NCBI RefSeq assembly: GCF_003626975.1
Contig: NZ_CP032616.1
Coordinates: 4,316,001 to 4,380,000, forward strand
Source: Pseudomonas sp. DY-1
GTDB lineage: Bacteria > Pseudomonadota > Gammaproteobacteria > Pseudomonadales > Pseudomonadaceae
Reading direction: 5' to 3'
DNA length: 64,000 bases
The notes beneath the pieces are model-generated. The model did not search any database, was not told the DNA's origin, and saw only the letters and a list, made by a program, of their open reading frames with translations. Positions 27,890 to 36,376 of the stretch are shown piece after piece. The translations under genes and the position numbers were made by a program. Numbering within the stretch: position 1 is the first letter of the stretch; every line of letters begins with the position of its first letter.

Positions 27890-28426
27890 ATGCGCCGTCT
27901 TGCCTGCCTCCTGCTGCTGTTCTGCTGCACCTTTGCCCGTGCCGAGCTTCCCGAAACCGACTGGCTGGAACTGATGCCGCCGGAGGACCGCAAGGCACTG
28001 GAGGAAATGCCTGACATCAGCCACGACAGCCCCGAGGCCGATGGGACTTTTGGGCAGAGGGGCGGCCTCAAGCAGCAGGACAAGAACCTGCCAGCGGTGA
28101 TGTATTCCGCCAAGACGGTTGCCGCGCTGAATGGCAAGACAATCCATATCGGCGGTTATCCGGTGCCCCTGGAAAGCGATGCCAAGGGCCGCAGCACCCT
28201 ATTCTTCCTGGTGCCTTACCCCGGCGCCTGTATTCATGTCCCGCCGCCACCGCCGAACCAGATCGTGCTGGTGCGTTACCCCAAGGGCATCCAGCTGGAC
28301 GACATCTACGCGCCCATCTGGGTCGACGGCACGTTGAAGGTTGAGAACGTCAGCAATGACCTGGCCGATGCCGCCTATGCCTTGGACGCCGGGCAGGTGC
28401 GATTGGTGGAAGAGGGGGACTTGTAG
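27890..28426 (+). CDS. secreted DUF3299-type protein
   Basis: A 178-residue protein with an N-terminal signal peptide (MRRLACLLLLFCCTFARA, cleavage likely after Ala18). The mature part contains IHIGGYPVPLE and the block FLVPYPGACIHVPPPPPNQI, the hallmark of the DUF3299 family, with a possibly metal-binding Cys-x-His. Its role is unknown; relatives are often linked to periplasmic handling of metals or cofactors, which I cannot verify here. A -10-like TAGTCTTAG at 27841 lies upstream. It faces the mutarotase gene tail to tail. Confidence 0.8.
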   Translation: MRRLACLLLLFCCTFARAELPETDWLELMPPEDRKALEEMPDISHDSPEADGTFGQRGGLKQQDKNLPAVMYSAKTVAALNGKTIHIGGYPVPLESDAKGRSTLFFLVPYPGACIHVPPPPPNQIVLVRYPKGIQLDDIYAPIWVDGTLKVENVSNDLADAAYALDAGQVRLVEEGDL

Positions 28427-28444
28427 TTCGGCGAGGGTATGTTC

Positions 28445-28478
28445 GCAGGATGGGTTTCGCGGGCTCCACCCATCCTGC
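28445..28478. terminator. shared hairpin between convergent genes
   Basis: GCAGGATGGGT - 12-base loop - ACCCATCCTGC is a perfect 11-base inverted repeat between the DUF3299 and mutarotase stop codons. No long T-run follows. The loop text TTCGCGGGCTCC is reminiscent of dispersed pseudomonad repeats, so this could be a repeat that also serves as a transcript end. Confidence 0.55.
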
Positions 28479-28498
28479 AAATTCGCCAAGGTGGCGGA

Positions 28499-29407
28499 TC
28501 AGAGCGGCTTGCTGCTGACGTTGAGCACCATCTGGTGTGTTTCGCCGGGCCTGATGACCAGTAGATCATCCATCACCCGCGCGGTCTCGATGCAGAGCAT
28601 TCCTTGCCAGGCGTCTTCGGCGAACTGCGACAGGCGCTTGGACTTGTCGATCCATGGGTTCCACACCACTGCCGAGGTGGAGCCTTCCACGTCGAGCTGG
28701 ATACGACGATTCCAGGCACGGTCGATGATGCTCATGCTACTGGGCGTATCCAGGTAGATGCGGTCGGTTTCGCCGGAGAAGGCGATATTTCCCTGCTGCT
28801 TGCGGCGCTGCCATTCTTCCAGGGTCTCGATGTAGGGGCAGCCATCCAGGCCTTCCACTTGCACCTCGCGGATGTCGCTGACGGCAAAGTAGCTGTGCAG
28901 CGCCTGGCTGATGGCCAGTGGGGTGTCGCCGCTGTTACGGGTGGAGAGCGTCATCTGCAGGCCTTGGTCCAGCAGGATCGACAGCTTCAACTCGGCGGGG
29001 TGGGGCCAACTGGGCAGGGGTTCGCCAGCGGTATCCACGGTGAATTCCAGGTGCACTGCCGGGCCTTCGCTGTCGATGCCGAGCAACGTCCAGTCGCGCT
29101 CGCGCACCAGGCCGTGGGCCGGGCTGATGGGGCCACCCTCGTGCATGCGCTGGATGTCGGCCGGGTTGCGTCGCAGGTCGCCGAACCAGGGCCAGCACAC
29201 CGGTACGCCGCCGCGCACTGCCTTGCCCTTCTGATAGCCCGCCTGGCCGCTCAGCCAGATCACCGGTTCCTCGCCATGTGGCTGGTAGCTGAGGATCTGT
29301 GCGCCTTGCTGGGTCATAAGCATTTCCGCGTGACGGGTATGTACTCGCCAGCAGACCAGTTCATCCACCTCCAGCTGTTCCACGGTGGGCAGGGTTTCGT
29401 CGTACAT
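28499..29407 (-). CDS. D-hexose-6-phosphate mutarotase
   Basis: A 302-residue aldose-1-epimerase-like enzyme of the YeaD class, interconverting alpha and beta hexose-6-phosphates. RGGVPVCWPWFGD (near residue 66), SPAHGLVRERDW and ALHSYFAVSDI are the family motifs, including the catalytic His (HGLVR) and the later catalytic Glu (IYLD/ETARV region). The start MYDETLP at 29407 follows GGAG by 7 bases; an in-frame GTG at 29419 is less likely. It is a single gene, divergent from the export cassette with a 361-base gap. Confidence 0.9.
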   Translation of the reverse strand: MYDETLPTVEQLEVDELVCWRVHTRHAEMLMTQQGAQILSYQPHGEEPVIWLSGQAGYQKGKAVRGGVPVCWPWFGDLRRNPADIQRMHEGGPISPAHGLVRERDWTLLGIDSEGPAVHLEFTVDTAGEPLPSWPHPAELKLSILLDQGLQMTLSTRNSGDTPLAISQALHSYFAVSDIREVQVEGLDGCPYIETLEEWQRRKQQGNIAFSGETDRIYLDTPSSMSIIDRAWNRRIQLDVEGSTSAVVWNPWIDKSKRLSQFAEDAWQGMLCIETARVMDDLLVIRPGETHQMVLNVSSKPL

Positions 29408-29419
29408 CGCAATCTCCAC

Positions 29420-29768
29420 TTGCTGTGCTGTCGGGCCGCCGAGGCGCCATTTGCTATTTCCAATCAGCTTGGCAGAGGCGGCAAGGGCTTTCTCGGGATT
29501 CGACCAGAAGCAGCGCGTCCAGGTTGCGAATGACCTTATTTTGACGCGTTCTCATTCTCTATCTGCAAGTGTCTATCCATTTGTCGGCATTTTGACATTG
29601 ATGGTCAGAGGCCCCGGACTGCAAGGGCTTGGGCATTCTGCTGCTAAGGCCTTCATTTATGAGCGGTCCTGTCCCCAGGGCCGGGGAATGTCGGCACGCT
29701 GGTGCTGAAAAGGGCTGTCGGCGGCGCACCTAGACTCTGCTTACCCGCTCGCAAGTGGAGCCGATACC
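29420..29768. other. 349-base intergenic region before the export cassette
   Basis: No gene is seen. Notable sequence: GAATGA (29528-29533) and TCATTC (29552-29557) as an inverted pair in an AT-richer stretch. The opposite strand reads GAGAATGAGAACGCG across 29546-29560, a weak Fur-box resemblance. TTGACA occurs at 29592 without a matching -10. A TAGACT -10-like box lies at 29731-29736, just before the cassette. The local composition is less GC-rich than the flanking genes. Confidence 0.4.
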
Positions 29769-30923
29769 ATGCGCAAGCTACTGATAATTATTCCCATTTT
29801 TGCCTCTCTGGCGATGCTGCTGGGGTTTTGGGCGCGGCCCGAACCTGTGCCGGTGCAGCTGGTGGAGGTGGCCAAGGGCGACGTGGAAACCCTGGTGGCC
29901 AATACCCGGGCGGGGACAGTGAAGGCGTGTCGGCGTGCGCACCTGTCATTCAAGACCGGCGGCCAGGTCAGCGAATTGCTGATCCACGCCGGGCAACGTG
30001 TGCAGGCCGGCGATGTGCTGATGCGGCTGCGCCAGGATGACCTTTTGGCAAGGGTGGAAGAGGCCCGTGCGCGGCTCGATGCCCAGCGCAACCTGCGCGA
30101 GCAGAGCTGCCGACAGGCCAGCCAGGACCAGCGCGACCAGAACCGGCTCGAACGTCTGGCCGAGCGCAAGCTGGCCTCTGAAGACCTGCTGGACCAGAGC
30201 GTCACCCGCGCCCGGCTGTCCCAGCTCCTGTGCAGTGGTGGCGAGGCGAAAATCCGCGAAGCCTCCGCCAGCCTCGACCTGCAAATGGCGCAGCTCGACC
30301 AGGCCACCCTGCGCGCGCCCTTCTCCGGCATCGTGGCGGAGATCAACGGCGAACTGGGTGAGGTGGTGACGCCCTCGCCGCCGGGTATCCCGACACCGCC
30401 GGCGGTTGACCTGATAGATGACCAGTGCCTTTACGTCGAAGCGCCCATAGACGAAGTGGACGCAGCCTTGGTGCGCCCAGGCATGCCAGTGCGCATCACC
30501 CTCGATGCCTTCCGCGGGCAGAGCTTCGAAGGACGTGTGAGCCGAATCGCGCCCTTCGTCCGTGAGCTGGAAAAGCAGGCGCGAACGGTGGATGTGGAAG
30601 TCACATTCGAGCGAGTGCCGGCAGACCTGCTTCTGCTCAGCGGCTACAGCGCCGATGTGGAAATCCTCCTGGCACAGCGCGAGCAAACCCTGCGAGTGCC
30701 AACGGAAAGCCTGCTGGAGGGCGGCAAGGTGCTGCGTTACGACCCGAACAATGGGCACCTGCGCGAGCAGAAGGTGGAAATTGGCCTGGCCAACTGGCGC
30801 TGGAGCGAAGTGAAGGGCGGCCTGGCTCCGGGTGACCGCATCCTGCCCAGCCTGCAGCAGGAGGGTCTTGCCGACGGTAGCGTGGTCAGCCCAAGTGGCG
30901 AAGTCGGGGGGGCGGCGCGATGA
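29769..30923 (+). CDS. HlyD/MacA-type membrane fusion protein
   Basis: A 384-residue periplasmic adaptor anchored by an N-terminal membrane helix (about 2-22). A barrel-sandwich (lipoyl-like) domain lies at about 50-85 with FKTGGQVSELLIHAGQRVQAGDVLMRL. A coiled-coil hairpin (about 90-175) contains unusual cysteines (SCRQAS, LLCSGG). The second half of the lipoyl domain (LRAPFSGIVAEINGELGEVV) and a beta-barrel follow. It would connect the inner-membrane ABC complex encoded next to an outer-membrane channel; no channel gene is in the cassette. The stop overlaps the ATP-binding gene by 4 bases (ATGA). Confidence 0.9.
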   Translation: MRKLLIIIPIFASLAMLLGFWARPEPVPVQLVEVAKGDVETLVANTRAGTVKACRRAHLSFKTGGQVSELLIHAGQRVQAGDVLMRLRQDDLLARVEEARARLDAQRNLREQSCRQASQDQRDQNRLERLAERKLASEDLLDQSVTRARLSQLLCSGGEAKIREASASLDLQMAQLDQATLRAPFSGIVAEINGELGEVVTPSPPGIPTPPAVDLIDDQCLYVEAPIDEVDAALVRPGMPVRITLDAFRGQSFEGRVSRIAPFVRELEKQARTVDVEVTFERVPADLLLLSGYSADVEILLAQREQTLRVPTESLLEGGKVLRYDPNNGHLREQKVEIGLANWRWSEVKGGLAPGDRILPSLQQEGLADGSVVSPSGEVGGAAR

Positions 30924-31606
30924 TCCTCATGCACCAGGTCAGTCGCTGCTTCCAGCTCGGCGAGCAGCGCGTACGCGGCCTTGATCAGCTGAGCCTGGAA
31001 GTGGCCGACGGCGAGTACCTGGCGATCACCGGTGCCTCCGGCTCGGGCAAATCGACCCTGTTGAATATCCTCGGCTTGCTGGATGCCCCCGACAGCGGTG
31101 AGTTCTGGCTGGATGAAGAGGCCACCGCCTGCCTGCGTGAGGATCGCCGCGCGGCGTTGCGCAGCCGGCTGATTGGCTTCGTCTTCCAGTCTTTCCACCT
31201 CATCCCGCGCCTGACCGCGCTGGAGAACATCGAGTTGCCCATGCTGCTGGCCGGTATCGAGCCTTGCGAGCGTCGTCGCCGCAGCCTGCAATTGGCCGAG
31301 CGTCTGGGGCTCGCCGAACGCTTGCGCCATCATCCCGCCGAATTGTCCGGCGGCCAGCGCCAGCGGGTGGCCATCGCTCGCGCCATGGTGATGCGGCCGC
31401 GCCTGTTGCTGGCGGACGAACCCACCGGGAATCTCGACAGCCAATCCGGCGCCGAGGTGGTGGCCCTGCTTGAAGAGCTGAATGCCGACGGCCTGACGCT
31501 GATCCTGGTGACCCACGACGCGCAGCACGCTGCACGCGCCCATCGCCAGATCCAGATGCGTGACGGCTGCATCCTCAGTGACCGGCACCAGGGAGCGTTT
31601 GCCTGA
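30920..31606 (+). CDS. ABC transporter ATP-binding protein (MacB/LolD-like)
   Basis: A 228-residue nucleotide-binding subunit. Walker A GASGSGKS (about 34-41), the signature LSGGQRQRVAIARAMV, Walker B LLLADEPTGNLD and the H-loop VTHD are all intact. The ADEPTGNLD form places it with the MacB/LolD/FtsE mechanotransmission class rather than with classical importers. It overlaps both neighbours by a few bases, so translational coupling is likely. It should serve the two FtsX-type permeases that follow. Confidence 0.94.
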   Translation: MILMHQVSRCFQLGEQRVRGLDQLSLEVADGEYLAITGASGSGKSTLLNILGLLDAPDSGEFWLDEEATACLREDRRAALRSRLIGFVFQSFHLIPRLTALENIELPMLLAGIEPCERRRRSLQLAERLGLAERLRHHPAELSGGQRQRVAIARAMVMRPRLLLADEPTGNLDSQSGAEVVALLEELNADGLTLILVTHDAQHAARAHRQIQMRDGCILSDRHQGAFA

Positions 31607-32817
31607 TGGAGCCGCTGGACGCCTGCCGATTCTGGCTGGGCGCCATGCGCGGGCACGGCTCGCGCAGTGTCATGTTGCTGCTGGCGATGGCCGTGGGCGT
31701 TTTCTTCGTGACCCTGCTGGGTGGGTTGGGGGAGGGCGCGCGGACCTACGTGCTGGGTGAATTCTCGCTGCTCGGGCGGGACATCCTCATCGTTCTTCCG
31801 GGGCGCAATGAAACCACGGGCGGCATGCCGCCCATCACCGGCATGGCACCCCGGCCGCTGACCCAGGCGGACGCGGTTTCCCTCCAGCGGCTTCCGTCGG
31901 TGCGCCAGGTGGCGCCGCTGCATGCCGGGCAAGTGGAAGTCAGCCGCGACAACCGCAATCGCGAGGCGCTCACCCTTGGAACTACCCGCGCATTCTTCGC
32001 CATTCGCCAATTGCGCCTTGCACAGGGCGTGGCACTGCCGGACCTGGAGCCGGGGCAGGCTGATGAGGTCTGTGTGATTGGCAGTCGCCTGCGCACCGAG
32101 CTGTTCGGCACTGCCCCGGCACTGGGGCAGTGGCTGCGGGCGGGCGACCGACGTTTCCGGGTGATCGGCGTGCTGGACGAGCGCGGCGAATCCCTTGGGA
32201 TGGACTTTTCCGAAGCGCTGATCGTGCCGGTGACCAGCGCAGAGGCGCTGTTCGACCGTGAAGGGTTGTTCCGTGTCTTCGTCGAGGCTCGTGGCCCCAG
32301 CTACCTCGACAGCGCCAGGCGCCAGGTGCTGGCGACCCTGAAGGAACGTCACCAGGGTGAGGAAGACGTCACCCTGCTCAGCCAGGACTCCATGCTTGCC
32401 GCCTTCGATAGCATCCTCGGCGGCCTGACATTGGCGCTGGCCGGCATCGCCGCCATCAGCTTGCTCGTCGCCGGCATCCTGATCATGAACGTCACCTGGA
32501 TCGCCGTCCTGCAACGAACCGCCGAGATTGGCCTGCTCAAGGCTGTGGGCGCCAGCTCCGATCAGGTGCGTCTGTTGTTCCTCGGCGAAGCTGCCCTGCT
32601 GGCGTTGCTGGGCGCCACGATGGGTCTGGCACTTGGCGAGCTATTGCTCTGGATCGGACGCCTGGCTAGTGGCTTGCCACTGTATGCGCCCTGGTGGGCG
32701 CGGCTGGGCGCGCCGTCGCTGGCGCTGGCGGCTGCCGTGCTGTTCGCCTGGCTGCCGGCCAGCCACGCCGCTGCGCAGGTGCCGGTGCAGGCCTTGCGCC
32801 CGCAAGGCAGCCACTGA
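31606..32817 (+). CDS. FtsX/MacB-type ABC permease 1
   Basis: A 403-residue permease. One membrane helix lies near the N-terminus (about 20-42), then a MacB_PCD-like periplasmic domain (about 45-260), then three membrane helices at the C-terminus (about 275-395), with the ERTAEIGLLKAVGASSDQV motif that contacts the ATPase. In canonical MacB the ATPase and permease are fused; here they are separate. It overlaps the ATPase stop codon and the next permease start (TGATG-type junctions). Confidence 0.92.
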   Translation: MEPLDACRFWLGAMRGHGSRSVMLLLAMAVGVFFVTLLGGLGEGARTYVLGEFSLLGRDILIVLPGRNETTGGMPPITGMAPRPLTQADAVSLQRLPSVRQVAPLHAGQVEVSRDNRNREALTLGTTRAFFAIRQLRLAQGVALPDLEPGQADEVCVIGSRLRTELFGTAPALGQWLRAGDRRFRVIGVLDERGESLGMDFSEALIVPVTSAEALFDREGLFRVFVEARGPSYLDSARRQVLATLKERHQGEEDVTLLSQDSMLAAFDSILGGLTLALAGIAAISLLVAGILIMNVTWIAVLQRTAEIGLLKAVGASSDQVRLLFLGEAALLALLGATMGLALGELLLWIGRLASGLPLYAPWWARLGAPSLALAAAVLFAWLPASHAAAQVPVQALRPQGSH

Positions 32818-34013
32818 TGCGCTGGCGCGACAGCCTCGACCTGTGCAGCTCGTCCCTGTTCAGCCAACCGCTGCGCAGCCTGCTGACCCTGCTCGGCGTG
32901 GCCATCGGCATCGCCGCCGTGGCGCTGCTCACGGCCATGGGAGAGGGTTTGCGCAATCGCGTGCTGGACAGTTTCGCGCAGTTCGGCACGCGGGTTGTCA
33001 CGGTCCGCCCCGGCACATTGCCCACTGGCGGTATCGGCGGGATTCTCGCCAGCGCCCGTCCCCTGACCATCGCCGATGCGGATGCCCTGGGACGGCTGCC
33101 CCATGCCGAAGCCGTGGTGCCGATCATCCAGGGTAACGGCGACATCCAGGCGGGCGGCCGGCAGCGACGTGTGGATATCCTCGGTACGGGTTCGCAGTTG
33201 GCGGACGCCTGGCGGGTACAGATGGCCGCAGGGAGTTTCCTGCCACCCTCGCGGGATGGCCGTACGCCGCCGTATCTCGTGCTGGGGGCGAAGTTGTCGA
33301 CGGAGTTGTTCGGGAGCGCCAGCCCGGTGGGCCAGCGGGTGCGGGTGGGCGGTATGAGTTTCCGGGTCATCGGTGTCATGGCGAGCAAGGGCAACCTGCT
33401 GGGCTTCGATCTCGATGACATCGCCTACATCCCGGTGGACTGGGCGGAGTTCCTGTTCAATCGCGAGGGGCTGGTGAAGGTTCACGTGTTGTTCGAGGAC
33501 AGCGCTCCCGCTGAAGCCTTTGCCGAGGATGTGCGCCGATTGCTGGTGGAGCGACACGGCCGCGAGGATTTCCGCATGACTTCACAGGGCGATCTGCTGG
33601 GTAGCCTGAATCGCATCCTCGCCACCCTGACCCTGGGCATCGCGGCCCTTGGCGGCGTATCCCTTCTGGTGGGTGCGGTGGGCATCCTCACCATCATGAC
33701 CACCACGGTCGAGGAACGAACGGCTGAAATCGGCCTGCTGCGGGCCATTGGCGCGGCGCCGCGCCAGGTGCTGGCGCTGTTCCTCACCGAGGCGACGCTG
33801 CTTTCGCTGCTGGGTGGACTGTTGGGGCTGGTGATGGTCTTCCTGCTGGTGGGCATGCTGCACTGGACGGTGCCGGGTCTGCCGCTGAGTCTGGACCTGT
33901 CGCTGGTGCTGCTGGCGCTGTTGTTGTCGGCGCTCGTCGGCATTGGTGCTGGAATCGCGCCGGCCCGACGCGCGGCGCGGCTGCATCCGGTGGATGCCTT
34001 GCGGCTGGAATGA
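32817..34013 (+). CDS. FtsX/MacB-type ABC permease 2
   Basis: A 398-residue second permease of the same fold: first helix at about 20-42 (PLRSLLTLLGVAIGIAAVALL), MacB_PCD-like periplasmic domain, then three C-terminal helices with EERTAEIGLLRAIGAAPRQVLALFL. The start ATG at 32817 overlaps the previous stop (ATGA); a longer frame to 32694 is antisupported by this overlap. Two distinct permeases suggest a heterodimer like LolC/LolE. The substrate could be a lipid, peptide or toxic compound; it is unknown. Confidence 0.92.
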   Translation: MRWRDSLDLCSSSLFSQPLRSLLTLLGVAIGIAAVALLTAMGEGLRNRVLDSFAQFGTRVVTVRPGTLPTGGIGGILASARPLTIADADALGRLPHAEAVVPIIQGNGDIQAGGRQRRVDILGTGSQLADAWRVQMAAGSFLPPSRDGRTPPYLVLGAKLSTELFGSASPVGQRVRVGGMSFRVIGVMASKGNLLGFDLDDIAYIPVDWAEFLFNREGLVKVHVLFEDSAPAEAFAEDVRRLLVERHGREDFRMTSQGDLLGSLNRILATLTLGIAALGGVSLLVGAVGILTIMTTTVEERTAEIGLLRAIGAAPRQVLALFLTEATLLSLLGGLLGLVMVFLLVGMLHWTVPGLPLSLDLSLVLLALLLSALVGIGAGIAPARRAARLHPVDALRLE

Positions 34014-34021
34014 AGGCTGGT

Positions 34022-34122
34022 TTGCAGGGTGGGCCACGCATCATCGGTCCACCATTGGTGTCGGGTCGACTCCGCTGGCTTGCTTTGGGGGCGATTTCAA
34101 TCGCGAATGAATTCGCTCCCAC
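34022..34122. repeat. two dispersed repeats in tandem
   Basis: Bases 34022-34080 resemble the GTAGGGTGGA family. Bases 34087-34122 (GGGGCGATTTCAATCGCGAA followed by TGAATTCGCTCCCACAG) are an inverted-orientation match to 55791-55829. Both lie between the convergent permease and thioesterase genes. Confidence 0.7.
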
Positions 34123-34157
34123 AGGGTCGTCATGAGCAAACCATGGGGCCGCCCATG

Positions 34158-34182
34158 AAAAAGGGCCGCTGTTGCGGCCCTT
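34158..34182 (-). terminator. intrinsic terminator of the thioesterase gene
   Basis: On the minus strand: AAGGGCCGC - AACA - GCGGCCCTT followed by TTT (A-run 34158-34162 on the plus strand). It sits 14 bases after the stop codon. Confidence 0.85.
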
Positions 34183-34195
34183 CCTGTGTTTGCAG

Positions 34196-34603
34196 TCAGC
34201 CCCGGCGCGGCGGGACTGGACGGGTGCGGCCGCTACCATCGATGGCGACGAAGACGAACACCGCTTCGGTGACCTTGCGCCATTCGCTGGAAAGCGGGTC
34301 GTCGCTCCAGACTTCCACCAGCATCTGGATCGAGCTGCGGCCGATCTCCAGCGTCTGGGTATAGAAGGAGAGCTGGGCGCCCACGGCTACCGGGACCAGG
34401 AAGGCCATGCGGTCGATGGCCACGGTGGCCACGCGGCCTGCGGCCACCTTGCTGGCCATGGCAGTACCCGCCAGGTCCATCTGGGAAACCAGCCAGCCGC
34501 CGTAGATGTCGCCGAAACCGTTGGTTTCACGCGGGAGCGCGGTGATCTGCAGGGCGAGGTCGCCTTGCGGGGTAAGGTTCTCTTCTTCTTCGATATCGAT
34601 CAT
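34196..34603 (-). CDS. acyl-CoA thioesterase (YciA-like hotdog protein)
   Basis: A 135-residue hotdog-fold thioesterase. ETNGFGDIYGGWLVSQMDLAG has the catalytic Asn/Asp-GGW signature of YciA and BACH-type enzymes, followed by VATVAIDRMAFLVPVAVG. It hydrolyses acyl-CoA to free fatty acid and CoA in the cytoplasm; chain-length preference is unknown. The start at 34603 (MIDIEEEE) gives the usual family length; the frame is open to 34729 without support. It is divergent from the MHS permease at 34877. Confidence 0.9.
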   Translation of the reverse strand: MIDIEEEENLTPQGDLALQITALPRETNGFGDIYGGWLVSQMDLAGTAMASKVAAGRVATVAIDRMAFLVPVAVGAQLSFYTQTLEIGRSSIQMLVEVWSDDPLSSEWRKVTEAVFVFVAIDGSGRTRPVPPRRG

Positions 34604-34876
34604 GCCGGAATAGCCTGTTTCGTGTGTGTGGCGCCAATGCCTGGAAGGGACGTTACCCCCTACCTTCCCTGTGCGCCGCCGACCCACTGCATGCCGACCT
34701 GCGCTGAACTGCGCGCAGTATATAGCCACGGAATGGCGCCAGACGACCGCTGTCGCGGGTTAGAGGCGGTTTTGTGGCTGAGACTGTGTACATTTGACGC
34801 TTTTTGATATGTTGCCAGGCGATTTTCCGCCCAAGTAGCGGAGAGCGCCCGCACCCCCAGACGAGAATTCCACCCC

Positions 34877-36166
34877 ATGTCTTCCGTGCTTGCCCCCGAG
34901 GCGCCCGCCTCGCGCCCGCTGACCCGCAGCGATTACAAGACCCTGTCGCTCTCCGCCCTCGGCGGCGCCCTCGAGTTCTACGATTTCATCATTTTCGTGT
35001 TCTTCGCTGCGGTGGTGGGCAAGCTGTTCTTCCCCGCTGAAATGCCGGAATGGCTGCGCCAGATGCAGACTTTCGGCATTTTCGCCGCCGGCTACCTGGC
35101 GCGCCCACTGGGCGGCATCGTCATGGCGCACTTCGGCGACCTTCTGGGCCGCAAGCGCATGTTCACCCTGAGCATCTTCCTGATGGCGATCCCGACCCTG
35201 GTGATGGGTCTGTTGCCCACCTATGAGCAGATCGGCATCTGGGCGCCCCTGGCGCTGCTGCTGATGCGCGTGGTGCAGGGGGCGGCCATCGGTGGCGAGG
35301 TGCCGGGCGCCTGGGTGTTCGTCGCTGAGCACGTGCCCGTGCGCCATGTGGGTTACGCCTGCGGCACCCTGACTTCGGGCCTGACCGCTGGCATCCTGCT
35401 GGGTTCGCTGATGGCTACCCTGATCAACAGCATCTACACCCCGGCCGAGGTACTGGACTGGGCGTGGCGCCTGCCTTTCCTGGTGGGTGGGGTATTCGGC
35501 CTGTTCGCCATGTACCTGCGCCGCTGGCTGCATGAAACCCCGGTCTTCGCAAAGATGCAGCAACGCAAGGCGCTGGCGGCGGAAGTACCGCTGAAGACCG
35601 TGCTGCGCGAGCACCGTGGGGCCGTGGTGCTGTCCATGCTGCTGACCTGGGTGCTGTCCGCTGCCATCGTGGTCGTGATCCTGATGACTCCGACCCTGCT
35701 GCAGACCGTTTACGGCTTCGAGGCAGCCACTGCGTTGAAGGCCAACAGCCTGGCCATCGTGTTGCTGTCCATCGGCTGTGTGCTGTCGGGTGCGATCGCC
35801 GACCGCATCGGCGCCGGGCGTACTTTCCTGGTGGGTGGCCTGATGCTGGCCATCAGCTCCTGGACCTTCTACACCAGCCTCACGGCTCATCCGGACTGGC
35901 TGTTCCCGCTCTACGCCATTACCGGGCTGTTCGTAGGCACCATCGGCGTCGTGCCCTACGTAATGGTCAAGGCTTTCCCGGCGGTGGTGCGCTTCTCCGG
36001 GCTGTCGTTCTCCTACAATCTGGCCTACGCCATCTTTGGCGGCCTGACGCCCATGGTGGTGTCGCTGCTGCTGAAGTGGGACAAGCTCGGCCCGGCCTAT
36101 TACGTGGGAGCCCTGTGTGGCGTGGCGATGCTGATCGGGGTGTTCCTGATCGCGAAGAAGCGCTGA
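34877..36166 (+). CDS. MFS transporter, metabolite:H+ symporter (MHS) family
   Basis: A 429-residue, 12-helix major facilitator. The MHS signature is visible: LGGALEFYDFIIFVFFA in helix 1, then AAGYLARPLGGIVMAHFGDLLGRKRMF in loop 2-3, and LPFLVGGVFGLFAMYLRRWLHETP before the central loop. This family takes up organic acids and osmolytes such as citrate, ketoglutarate or proline betaine; the substrate is not predictable here. The Asp (GDLLGRK) of the MFS motif is present. It is directly followed by a nested inverted-repeat element starting on the base after its stop codon. Confidence 0.92.
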   Translation: MSSVLAPEAPASRPLTRSDYKTLSLSALGGALEFYDFIIFVFFAAVVGKLFFPAEMPEWLRQMQTFGIFAAGYLARPLGGIVMAHFGDLLGRKRMFTLSIFLMAIPTLVMGLLPTYEQIGIWAPLALLLMRVVQGAAIGGEVPGAWVFVAEHVPVRHVGYACGTLTSGLTAGILLGSLMATLINSIYTPAEVLDWAWRLPFLVGGVFGLFAMYLRRWLHETPVFAKMQQRKALAAEVPLKTVLREHRGAVVLSMLLTWVLSAAIVVVILMTPTLLQTVYGFEAATALKANSLAIVLLSIGCVLSGAIADRIGAGRTFLVGGLMLAISSWTFYTSLTAHPDWLFPLYAITGLFVGTIGVVPYVMVKAFPAVVRFSGLSFSYNLAYAIFGGLTPMVVSLLLKWDKLGPAYYVGALCGVAMLIGVFLIAKKR

Positions 36167-36305
36167 GAGCCTGTTCACGATTAGCGGCGCGTCGGTCCTG
36201 TTGCGTTAAAAGCAGGCTCGGACTGCTCATTTACAGCTGTAAACTGCGCGTCCTCGCCTGCTTTTGCCTTGCATGGCGCCAGCTCCCAAGCTCGTGAAAA
36301 GGCTC
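36167..36305. repeat. nested inverted-repeat element (139 bp)
   Basis: Outer arms GAGCCTGTTCACGA (36167-36180) and TCGTGAAAAGGCTC (36292-36305) match at 13 of 14. Inner perfect arms AAAAGCAGGC (36208-36217) and GCCTGCTTTT (36256-36265) surround a perfect 14-base palindrome TTTACAGCTGTAAA (36230-36243). It starts immediately after a stop codon. I recall similar sequence elsewhere in Pseudomonas genomes, so it is probably a dispersed, MITE-like or REP-like element. No protein is encoded and no target-site duplication is obvious. Confidence 0.8.
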
Positions 36306-36376
36306 TGAGTGCCAGATCAGCTCCATGGAGTGGGTAGAGCCCGCGAACCCCATCGAAATACAATGCCGGGAGTGGC

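Noticed and set aside
29543..29563. Possible Fur box before the export cassette
   Set aside because: Only the first two hexamers (GAGAAT GAGAAC) resemble the Fur pattern; the third does not. Much weaker than the site at 62707.
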